Both the position numbers and the translations under genes were made by a program. The notes beneath the pieces are model-generated. The model did not search any database, had not been told where the DNA came from, and saw nothing but the letters and a program-made list of their open reading frames with translations. Shown one piece after another: positions 25,539-52,494 of a stretch of DNA of 64,000 nt. The stretch lies in contig CAJNOI010000058.1 of the NCBI GenBank assembly GCA_905250115.1, forward strand, positions 317,149 through 381,148, read 5' to 3'. Every line of letters starts with the position of its first letter. The first letter of the stretch is position 1. Source of the DNA: Adineta steineri (lineage: Eukaryota > Rotifera > Eurotatoria > Adinetida > Adinetidae).

Positions 25539-27401
25539 ATGTTTCTATTTTGGATATTTTATATCTTACTTATAAAAACTGTATTTGGATTAAATGGTGG
25601 TCCATACATATTTGCTAATGAATCTGTTGGTTCACCTGTTGTCTCGACAACATCCGGTACATTTGCTGGTTTTACTATTCGACAAACCAATGTTTGGATT
25701 GGAATTCCTTATGCTAATCCACCTATCGGTACACTTCGATGGGCAAAGGCTCAACCATATACGATGAATAATAATTATAATAATACAATACGAAATGCAA
25801 CTTATTATAGTTCATCATGTCCGCAAGTTGATCGAGGAGACGGTTCAACGCCAGGTCCATTCGATGAAGATTGTTTATATCTAAATGTATGGGCACCTAG
25901 TATTGCATCATCCAATTCATCGGGATATCCTGTAATGTTATGGATTCATGGCGGAGCATTTATAGAAGGAAGTTCATCGCAGGCGATCTATGATGGACTT
26001 AGTTGGACAAATGCCGCTATACAAGAAAATAATTCATTCATAATGGTTAGTTTTAATTATCGTTTGAGTGTTATGGGATTTTTTTCTCAAACGACTTTGT
26101 TGAATGATAACGGTAAACCTATAGCAAATCAAGGTATTACTGATCAACGTATGGCAATGAAATGGGTTCAAGATAATATTGCACAATTTGGAGGTAATAA
26201 AAATTCAATTACACTTATGGGTGAATCAGCAGGATCTCAATCAGTTTGTATTCATATGGTATCACCATTATCGAATGGTTTATATCATGCTGGTATATTA
26301 GAAAGTGGATCTTGCGATACTGTTTCTTATATGCGTGATAAATCATTCGCTTATTCGGTAACAAATAATCTTGCATCCCTTGTTGGATGTAATATGACGG
26401 ATACAGTTCAACAATTAACTTGTTTGCGAACTATCAATAGTACTTTGCTAATAGCTACTATAGCCAATGTGTCGATTCCACCGTCCACATCGCTAGCTTT
26501 CAAAGATCAAGAGAAGATTGGAGGCACTTTCCCATTCAGTGTAATTGTTGATGAAGTTGAAATTCCTGTTCATCCCCTTCAAGCTTTCTTGTCTGGAACA
26601 GCTAATCAAGTACCTGTATTAACAGGAGCAAATCATGATGAATTTCTATTACGTGTTATGTATGACGTATATTTTAAGGGGCCAACCAGTGCTGAAGACT
26701 ACTTGACTCGTATTTTACCAATTGTAACTTTTAATCATTCTGAAATCCAGACATTATATACTCCAGATCGATTCAATGGCAACTATTCTCTAGCCTTTGT
26801 AACATTGATGTCTCAACAAGCTTTTCTGTGTAGTACTCGACGTATAGCTGGATATATGAATAAACAACCAACATATTTGTATACATTTACACATATACCA
26901 GAACCATCTTGGTTAATCAGTCCAAACTTAGTTATATGGCCTGGTGCATATCATATAGCTGAAGTCTTTTATTTATTCCAAACATTAGCCGCTTCATTTT
27001 ATGGAAATATGATGTTTGAATGCGATGAAATACCTTTTGCTACATCTATGCGCCGTTATTGGACAAATATGATTACAAAACATCAACCGAATGATAATGT
27101 TAACTTAATGTGGCCTCAATATTCGTCTAGTAATGATCAGATTCTTGTACTTAATAAGAACATGACTACTAGCACTTTCATAGAAATCTATCCAAACTGT
27201 GATCTTTTATCTGATATACAAGCCAAAGTTTATGGTGAATTTTTAGGCTTAAATGTTACATGTGCAGTAGGAAATAAATGTTTTATTATTAATTCCACTT
27301 CAAATACAAACACAGCTTCAACATTTGCTACCAATTATTTATATAATTTACTGCTAAATACTTTTCTTCTGTTTTTTTCGTATATAATATTTCTATCATA
27401 A
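25539..27401 (+). CDS. Type-B carboxylesterase/cholinesterase-family hydrolase, single exon
   Basis: 620-residue uninterrupted frame with an alpha/beta-hydrolase of the carboxylesterase family. A signal peptide (about residues 1-17) is followed by the mature enzyme. Motifs in order: WIGIPYANPPIGTLRW; EDCLYLNVWAP; the oxyanion-hole HGGAF; nucleophile Ser230 in GESAG; probable acidic member Glu368 in NHDEF; His472 in PGAYHIAEVFYLF. The triad looks complete, so hydrolysis of carboxylic esters outside the cell or in the secretory path is expected; the substrate is unknown. The extreme C-terminus is hydrophobic (LYNLLLNTFLLFFSYIIFLS) after a Ser/Thr/Asn-rich stretch, as in GPI-anchored or tail-anchored enzymes. 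Many N-glycosylation sequons are present. Unlike every other gene that can be judged here, it has no introns, which suggests a retrocopy, intron loss or horizontal origin. AATAAA at 27409-27414. Confidence 0.92.
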   Translation: MFLFWIFYILLIKTVFGLNGGPYIFANESVGSPVVSTTSGTFAGFTIRQTNVWIGIPYANPPIGTLRWAKAQPYTMNNNYNNTIRNATYYSSSCPQVDRGDGSTPGPFDEDCLYLNVWAPSIASSNSSGYPVMLWIHGGAFIEGSSSQAIYDGLSWTNAAIQENNSFIMVSFNYRLSVMGFFSQTTLLNDNGKPIANQGITDQRMAMKWVQDNIAQFGGNKNSITLMGESAGSQSVCIHMVSPLSNGLYHAGILESGSCDTVSYMRDKSFAYSVTNNLASLVGCNMTDTVQQLTCLRTINSTLLIATIANVSIPPSTSLAFKDQEKIGGTFPFSVIVDEVEIPVHPLQAFLSGTANQVPVLTGANHDEFLLRVMYDVYFKGPTSAEDYLTRILPIVTFNHSEIQTLYTPDRFNGNYSLAFVTLMSQQAFLCSTRRIAGYMNKQPTYLYTFTHIPEPSWLISPNLVIWPGAYHIAEVFYLFQTLAASFYGNMMFECDEIPFATSMRRYWTNMITKHQPNDNVNLMWPQYSSSNDQILVLNKNMTTSTFIEIYPNCDLLSDIQAKVYGEFLGLNVTCAVGNKCFIINSTSNTNTASTFATNYLYNLLLNTFLLFFSYIIFLS

Positions 27402-27978
27402 AACATCAAATAAATTCAATGAAAAAAAATGTAATAAATTATCTCTGATGATCTTTTGCGCATAACCTGTTCATGAAAAATAAAAGTATATGCTCTTGAA
27501 ATATCAAAGATAAAACAGATAAACTCTTCTAAACTACGAAATTGTGATGATTCATACTCTAGTTTAAAGGTTACAGTACTCGCCTTATTTTTTTACACAA
27601 CAAATCGTATGTGTATTGTAAACTAGTTTCTAACAAAACTCATATCATTCTATTTCGATATCTCGTTTACATAGAAGCGTCTATTGTTCTTAACCAAATA
27701 AATTTTAACTTGTGGTAATATATTTTGCTAGTAGATAAATTCATATATATGTAATAGAATACATTCTTTACCGACTGTGGTATCATTAATTCAATATCAT
27801 ATAATAAAAAGAAGAAAAAAGACACTTCAACATATAAACAAAAATAAAGTTATCTAAAGTAAATATGTTAAAAACCAAAATTGAGGCAAAAAAGTATGTT
27901 TATACTATTATCATTTTATTGATAAGACCAAAGAATTTCGAGTGTATATATAGAACACATGTGTTTATTTGGCTAAAA
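27402..27978. other. Spacer upstream of the annexin-fusion gene
   Basis: Esterase polyadenylation signal at 27409-27414, then AT-rich sequence. An in-frame upstream ATG exists at 27865, but the 38 residues it would add are hydrophobic and unlike the rest of the protein. I treat them as 5' UTR. Confidence 0.5.
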
Positions 27979-30900
27979 ATGAATATGGCGACGAATGTAA
28001 AATTTGTTGATACTAAATATACCTTAACTGGATTTAATCCAAATACAAAGGTATCATCAAATAATCCAACAACAACTATTAAATACATAGCACCACGTGT
28101 AATTACACCTAATCTTGCAAATAGTTTTCAAGGTCCTTTTCGTGGTGTAGCATGGTCAAAAGTTGGTTCAAGTATACCAACTACAGCGACATCAACAGAT
28201 CATGGTCTTGCAACATTAGTGCAACGTTCGAAATTTTCCACAATACCAGCAATACATAGTATTGATGGAGAACGTATTATTGATGAACATCGTGAATTAT
28301 CAAAATTAACTGAAATACTCTGTGATGCAATATTAAGATGTTGTACTTTAGAAGCACATAATCATGCACAAGAATTACAAATAGAATGGCTTGATAAAAA
28401 TATTCATCATAATCGTGTAACAATTGAAAAACTTTTTCTAACAGAAATGGATAGTGCAAAACAATTAAAAAAGGATACATTACAACATAAAACAAAATTA
28501 GAAACAAAATTAAATACAGCAGATGAAAAAACAAATACATGTGAAGAAAAATATAAACAAATCTTAACAAAACGAAATGCATTTAGTAAACAATTATTTG
28601 ATTTTGAACGTGATATAGCACAAAATAATGTTGAATCACAATTTCTTCAACGTCGAATTCATAATCTAGAAGATGAAAGTAATTTTTATATATTAAAAAA
28701 TCAAAATTTACATGCACGAAAAAATCGTTTATGTTATGAATTAGATGAAGAAAAATTTTCTCATCAAGTATTAAAATCAGAACTTGAAATTTTAGAAGGT
28801 GAAAAAATAACAAATGAAGATGTTCATTCAATAACTCTTCATGATGTTCATAATGCCATTGATATATCTCAAATAGCAGGTGTACAACCTTCAAAATATT
28901 ATTCGAGTCAATTAAATCAAGAAGTTCAACGTATGCGTAATGAATATGAACAAAAAATTGAAGTTTATCGAGAAGAATTACATCGACAATTTGAACTTGA
29001 ATTATATCGTTATCAAATACATAAAACTCGTCCAGTACCAAAAGTAACACAGGAACATCAAACAAAATTAGAAGAACATCAAATTAATAAAAAAGATATT
29101 TTAAAACAAATAGCTGCTATACGTGGAAGTAGCAATGAAATAATTAATCAAATAGAAATAATAGAAAAACAAATTCGTACAGTAAATAATGATCAACAAT
29201 CAGTATTTAATAGACAACGAAATTTAGCAATGTTTAATCAATTAATACAAGAACGTGAACGACAATTTGGTGAAGTATTACGTACTCGAAAAACACTTAA
29301 AGAAAAAGTTGAAAATTATAGAGAACGACTTAATCGTCATGCAAAACAAACTGTACGAAATGATTCTAATAAACGATCAACAATTCATGAAAGTCATCTA
29401 TCGTTGATACCTCCTCGTTCATCTATTCAAAATTCATTATTTCGATTATCCTTACAAGATTTATCATCTGACAAAAATAAACAAGAACAACTTTCTCAAA
29501 CACATGCACCACCACCAACTATTATTCGATCAACTTCTCCTACACAACGTTCAAAGTATTCATCTATTATTAAACTAACGGATGAAGTCCAAGTATTTTA
29601 CTTCCCATTTTAAAATTATTTTATTTATTTTATATATTTATAGGACAGAAATACATTGACAAACCGTCGTGATGTCAATATTGATCAAGGTTTTTGAAAA
29701 TTAATTATATATAAATTAAACTATATCCTCTTTTTCTGTATCTATTTAGATTGTAAAGAATTACATCGATTATTAAATGATTCAAATATTGATGAATTAG
29801 CTATTATAAGAATATTTTGTAATAGAATTACTCATCAACGTTTAAAAATACGAGATAGATATAACCATCTTTATAATCGAGTATTTATTAGAAAATATTA
29901 GAATCGAATTTTTCTTATAGATTTCTTTTTTTTTTCGTTTAGAATCTTAGTGATGATTTTGAAAAGATACTAAGTGGTAGTTTAAGTAAATTTTTAAGAG
30001 TATTATTATTATCATCGATTGAATACGATTGTTTTGAATTACGAAGAATATTAAAACGACCAACTATAGATGAAAATATTCTTGTGGAAATACTTTTCAG
30101 TCGTTCAAATAAACATATTCAATCTGTTAAAAATACTTATAAACACTGTAAGTTAAAAGATCTTCTCTTTGTTTTTTATCGAATATATAAATAATTTATT
30201 TTAGTATTTCACACTACAATTGAACAAGATATAACTGATCATGAAACTCTATCTACAAAAAGAATATATCTTGCAATACTTCAATCAAATCGTCCCAATG
30301 ATAACAATATTAATGATAATGAAATATTAAAAGATAGTCGTGATTTATATGAAACAGGAGCAAAATGGCATGTTGATGGTTCAACATTTATTCAACTTTT
30401 ATGCTCACGCAGGTTTATTTTCATATTTTTAATAAAAGAAAATGTTTTTTTCTTTTTCATTCTTAAAGTAATTTACAATTGAAACACATATTTGCAGCTT
30501 ATCAAAAATTTAGTAATATTGATATTGAACAAACCATTAGACTTCGTATTGAAGGAAGTCTTTATCATACGCTTATGTCAATCGGTATTTGAAACAAAAT
30601 AATATCTTTATTTTTTATTTATTTAATTTATTTTTAGTTCGAATTATTCGTAATCAAGCACGATTTTTTGCTTATGGATTACGAAAATCTCTTAAAGTAA
30701 AACTTTTTACAAATAATTAACTTCTATACTAAACAATATTTATAGGGTATAGCTACAAATGAAGATGATTTAAATCGTATAATAGTTACACAATGTGAAA
30801 TTGATATGGCTCAAATAAAAACTGAATATGATAGAATTGCAACACATTCACTTGTTGAACACATACGAGTTTGTTTGAAGAAAACTAATCTATGTTATAT

Positions 30901-31287
30901 GTATAAAATCTTTTTTTGTGATTAGATGAATGTTGGAGGGTATTATAAACGTGCACTTTTGGAATTATTACGTCAACATGTTCAATTCAATGATCGAGAA
31001 TCAATATTACAAGATTCGAATAAATCAGAAGAAATATTTCGAAATGAAAATTCAGATCAATCAACAGTACAATGGAGAGAACCATCGAATAGATTTTATT
31101 CTGATACATTTGTAAAGCGTTCCATATTACGAAGTACTAGTGATCGAACAATAGATTATACAAAAGAAAATTATGATAGACAATCAGTACGTGACACTTT
31201 AAATAGTCGATTTGATCATAATAATCAAGGAAAAAGTAATACTTTATCAACGTCTAATTCAAGAATATTGAGAACACCAAATACTGA
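27979..31287 (+). CDS. Intermediate-filament-like coiled coil fused to a four-repeat annexin core
   Basis: Nine exons join in frame: 27979-29592, 29644-29689, 29750-29880, 29943-30147, 30205-30412, 30469-30584, 30638-30696, 30746-30868, and 30926 into a 10-N gap; at least 954 residues. Residues 1-94 are a Thr/Ser/Pro-rich head. Residues 95-450 are a long coiled coil; KYYSSQLNQEVQRMRNEYEQ and IEVYREELHRQFE resemble the start of coil 2 in lamins and invertebrate intermediate filaments, and LKEKVENYRERLNR resembles a worn rod-end motif. Residues about 554-855 are four annexin repeats: ELHRLLNDSNIDELAIIRIF, ELRRILKRPTIDENILVEIL with SRSNKHIQSVKNTYKHLF, DLYETGAKWHVDGSTFIQLL, and SLKGIATNEDDLNRIIVTQ. 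Canonical GxGT calcium loops are mostly degraded, so calcium-dependent membrane binding is doubtful. A Ser/Arg-rich tail follows. The stop is in or after the gap. Start choice: first Met of the hydrophilic part; 27865 is the alternative. Confidence 0.85.
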
Positions 31288-31297
31288 NNNNNNNNNN
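31288..31297. other. Assembly gap of 10 N
   Basis: Ten Ns, then a poly-A run and an AC repeat. It falls in the C-terminal tail of the annexin-fusion gene, so the true stop codon and tail sequence are uncertain. The frame after the gap reaches a stop at 31420, if ten bases is the true gap size. Confidence 0.95.
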
Positions 31298-31393
31298 AAA
31301 AAAAAATATAAATATAATACACACACACAAACGTGGAGTAGAACTATTTCATTAATGAGTAAAGTTCATTATTGCTTGACAACAAAACAACTG

Positions 31394-31399
31394 AATAAA
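31394..31399 (+). terminator. AATAAA polyadenylation signal of the annexin-fusion gene
   Basis: Canonical AATAAA on the plus strand about 100 bp after the gap. It lies 24 bp short of the stop codon of the convergent dynein gene on the other strand, so the two 3' ends very likely overlap. Confidence 0.5.
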
Positions 31400-31422
31400 A
31401 TATATAGTATTCTTTCGTAGAC

Positions 31423-48532
<17,110 letters not shown>

Positions 48533-49440
48533 CTATATATTCAAGAAAAAAACAATTATTAATAAATTCTTAAATTTTTCATTTACTTTGATACGAACTG
48601 ATCGTTACTGTTAACAATAATTTATGCACAACTACAAGAAAATTCTAATATATATATGTTCTAAAAAAGAAATTGCACTCAGTAATTTCGTTTCGATTAT
48701 ATCACAGAATAAAACAGTCACACATAGAAACTCGAAACGTCTGGCTTATTCTTTTTGTATTACTTTTATGAATTTTCAATATTTTAAGTATAAAACTCTT
48801 TTTCTTCTCTCTCTCTCTCTCTCTCTCCTGATTGCCTAGTTGCAAAGTTGTATTATTGTTATTTAGAATAGAAAAAAAAAGAAATAAGAAGAAGTCTGTT
48901 TGTGTTTCCATCAACACCACTTTCTTCACTTGTTACTCTGTTCTCTTCTCTTTCAACTTACTTTTTTCTTTTTTTCAAGAGAGTAAAATAACACGATGGT
49001 TGAGATGAACTACGGGTGAAAGAAGCAATCAATCGAAAATTTTTCTTTCTGTTTGCTTGTCGTGAAGTCTTGATCATATGGTAGTGAATAAAAAACTTTT
49101 AGTGTTGTTGTCTATACCTACGTATAGATTGTTGCCAACAGTTGTTATTGATAGTAATAGTGCATTTGCCTTTTTTTTATATACATAAATGTTTATTTCA
49201 CTTGCACATCGAACACATGAATTTATTTGCTCTATCAATTCTTCTTCTTTTTTCGAAAGAAAAAAACTCATCCAAAAAAAATGGCTAACAACGGGAAACA
49301 AACAAAAAAAAACACAGGATCGAAATATGAATATTGAATAGACAAATGAAAAAAAAAACAGAAACACCGTGATAAAGATTTGCAAAAAAACAAAATCAAA
49401 ATTCTACAGGACAAAACAAGAAAAGAAAGGACACTGATTA
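48533..49440. other. Upstream region of the dynein gene
   Basis: CT repeat at 48805-48827 and purine- or pyrimidine-rich patches; presumably the dynein promoter plus the 3' UTR of the next minus-strand gene. I looked for an RFX X-box, expected for ciliary genes, and found only half-site-like sequences (GTTGCC at 49131-49136). Confidence 0.45.
48805..48827. repeat. CT dinucleotide repeat
   Basis: About eleven CT units, 270 bp upstream of the dynein start codon. Equivalent to GA on the transcribed strand; GA-type elements are common in promoters, but function here is not shown. Confidence 0.9.
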
Positions 49441-50974
49441 TTAATCATAATTTATTTTATAAATTTGTAAACGATTCTTCATTTTCACAGCTATATAATT
49501 TGAATTTAATCGACAAATATTTCTTATTAAATCATCTTTACCATTATAATCAATAACTGTTTTTATTGTTTCATCATCATCATTAAATATATAAAAACGT
49601 TCTTTATAATCCGTTGCTATCCATTGATTTCCATTCATATAAGATAATAGATGAAGATTATAATCCGAATTAATTCTTCGAATTAATCTCATATGATAAT
49701 CATATAAACATATGCGATAACCAAAATTTAGATCACATATATTTATTGCTACAAGAAAAAAACAACGAAAAGAATTATCAGTAATCATATATATTAAACA
49801 ATACTAACCTAACATTAAATGATTAGCACGAATACGTGCTGTTAAACGAAAATTTTCACCACAAAATTCTTCTGCTGACCAACCTAATATAAAAATAAAA
49901 TAAGATTGAATAAAAGAAACAAAGTTGTGTGTTTTTTTTCTTACGTTTAATTAATTTCCAATTAAAACTTTTTGCAATAGACCATCGTTCAATACATTCT
50001 CCATTTTTATTAACTAAAAACATAATATTATCTGAACATGTAATTGAAGAAAATTTCTTTCGATCAATTGGTTTAACTTTATCAATCATAGTTAAAGAAT
50101 ATTTTTCAGGATTATATATAAATAAAAGATATTGAGTTAAAACAAGATAATATCCAAGTGTTTCACACCAACATATATCTCGAATAAAATCACCTGGATG
50201 TTGTACTTTTATTTCTAATTGATGAATTTTTCCTTTTTCATTATATAATAATAAATGTGCACCATCACGTAATAATATATGAGAATTTGAACATGCCATT
50301 GCAAGATTATCAGTTAATAAAGAATATTCATACATTGGTTTTTGTTTAAATACTTGTTCATAATTGACATATTCATCATCATCATCATTATTATTATCAT
50401 TATTATCTTGATCGGAAAAAGTGCTTTGATTATTTAATTTTGGTTGAATAAAATAATCAAGTAAATGACGTGTCAAAGATAATTTTTGATTTAATTCTTC
50501 AATTTCATTTGATATAAATGTTTGATGAATATTCTGAGTTTTATTATGATGTAAAAGATTTTTATTTAAAAAATTTCTTTGTTCAATTTTAAATATTTCA
50601 AATTCATGAAAAACTTGAGAGCATATTAAATCAATTTGATTTTTTTTCTTTTGATAAATAAATGCGATATGTTCAACACGATCTGTTTTCCATTCATCAA
50701 TTATTGTATAAAAACGTAAACGTTGATTTTCAAATGGTATATAAGAAGATGTATTTGTTATATCTACAGATGGATATTTAAATAATTCTGTTTCATGTGT
50801 TAATTGTTTTATTTCAGATTTAATTGTTTTTAAATAATTTACATCACATTGTGAACATGATGAATGAAAACATTGTTGAATTGGAGATGATGATGATGTT
50901 TTTGGTTCTGAACAAGAATTTTTTGTAGAATCTATTGGTTCAACAAGCATCATTGTTTCATCTTGAAATACCAT
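49441..50974 (-). CDS. Unrecognised 470-residue protein: coiled coil plus possible beta-propeller
   Basis: Three exons join in frame: 50974-49945, 49883-49809, 49748-49441. I do not recognise a family. The N-terminal part has a Ser-rich region and a small Cys/His cluster (CFHSSCSQCD). About 130 residues of Lys/Glu/Gln-rich likely helical sequence follow, with several His and Phe, then an acidic Asn/Asp run. The C-terminal 260 residues show short repeating units of beta type, with hydrophobic strands separated by turns such as DNLAMACSNSHILLRDGAHL, YYLVLTQYLLFIYNPE, NIMFLVNKNGECIERWS, NQWIATDYKERFYIF and NYIAVKMKNRLQIY. That is the spacing expected of a WD40/NHL-like propeller, which resembles the architecture of TRIM proteins lacking a RING. 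This is inference from pattern only. The start is the first Met of a long frame. Confidence 0.75.
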
Positions 50975-52494
50975 TAGAAATTGTTCGCATAAAGGAAAGA
51001 TTATATAACTATTGATTGATTATTGAATCTGGTATATGAATGAATATAGTGTATCAAATATGAATGGTCAAAATAAGAGAATCTATTTCTTACAGTGACA
51101 GTCAACGACTTTTTTCTTTTATTCCAGATGGCACTACATGATTATAGGGTTTGTTACATTGGAAACATTTATAACTAAGATCGAGAATTTGATATTTAAA
51201 TGGAATAACTAAAATATATGTTTGTAGAAATTCATTTAATGAATAACATATTATGAAAGAATGTACTACATAGTGATCGATATTTTATAGTTTTGATGAC
51301 GTATATTATTTGTAAAGTCAGATATTGTTTATTTAATAGAAATCTGATATAAAGATCCGTCTGGTAATGTCAGATTATGACTGAAAGATCTAAATGACAT
51401 TTCTTACAAAATGTTATGATGGGAAATGATTTGTCGCAAGATCCTTCTAGAAAAAAATAATATTTTGATACAATTCTAGTCATTTTTTTGTTTAAAGTGC
51501 TTAGGTGTAAAAAAGTAGATTATCGATTATTGATGAATATTATCAATGGCATAAATACAGTTCCTTTATATAAGAACGAAAGTATTCATTTTTAAATGAA
51601 ACTATTGTTTCCGAGAATATTAGTTTCCAAATTTGTTATTCAATTCATATATAACATTTCTATACCGTTATATGCAAAAATATTCATAATTCAAAATTTT
51701 GAATCTTTATGAACATGTATATATTCATATCGTTTTTTTGCCTAAATAAATAGCAATATCTTTATTTACTGTACTACTTGACACAATTCATGTCTATTGG
51801 TAAAAGAAATTACAGTATGAAATGTCACAAGACCAATTTTTATAGCGTCGTCAAACGATGTACTAATGTCAACAACAAAAAAATTGCAACTCCGATGAAT
51901 TTATGTTTTTTTTTCTTGTGCCAATAAATTTTTTTATGTAATCTCATCATTTTCGGTATTATTCTTCGCTAATAAAATAATTTGAATTTTTTAATAAGAA
52001 TCGAACGAATTATTTTGAATAACTGTTTTATTTTTTGTTAAATCTTTTCGTAAGTTGGCAAAAAAAACCTCCGCTGACAAAGCAGCGCACAAGACAAAGA
52101 AAGAAAAACACCAGAAGAAGAAAAAGCAGAATAAAGAAGAAGAAAACAGAGTGTACATATATGAATAAATTCGAAGTACGCAACAAGAATTATATACGTA
52201 CACGTCGAGCACGCATAGAAAATAAGTTTCTTTTTTTTTTGGTCTACACATCTGAGAAGAATAGTTCCATATATGAAGACGAGACAGAAAGAAAACGAAT
52301 CAGGTAGTAGAACTAAAAACATGCCAAACAGACAAGGAAAAAGAAGAAAGAGATAGAGAGAGAGAGAGAGACAACAATGGTCAATCGAGACAAAAGTATC
52401 ACATCGAGAAAGAGCCAAGAAAAAATGTTTCTTTTTCTGTTTTACATAAATATAAACAAGAAAAATAGGAAGAGATGGAAAAAAAAGAAGAAAA
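50975..52494. other. Intergenic and 3' UTR of CHD1
   Basis: AT-rich sequence from 50975 to about 52000, then purine-rich plus-strand sequence (pyrimidine-rich in the CHD1 transcript), including an AG repeat at 52355-52371. No separate gene is supported. Confidence 0.55.
52355..52371. repeat. AG dinucleotide repeat
   Basis: Perfect AG run of about eight units in the presumed CHD1 3' UTR. Confidence 0.85.

Noticed and set aside
27865..27978. Upstream in-frame ATG for the annexin-fusion protein
   Set aside because: The 38 residues added are hydrophobic and unlike the Ser/Thr-rich head; more likely 5' UTR, although not excluded.
28277..29065. Long minus-strand frames opposite the coiled-coil exon
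   Set aside because: Antisense mirror of a Glu/Lys/Gln-rich coding exon; Leu/Val/His-rich products with no motif.
48830..49140. Possible RFX X-box upstream of the dynein gene
   Set aside because: Only half-site-like sequences (GTTGCC, TTGC...GCAA) are present; no properly spaced two-half match.
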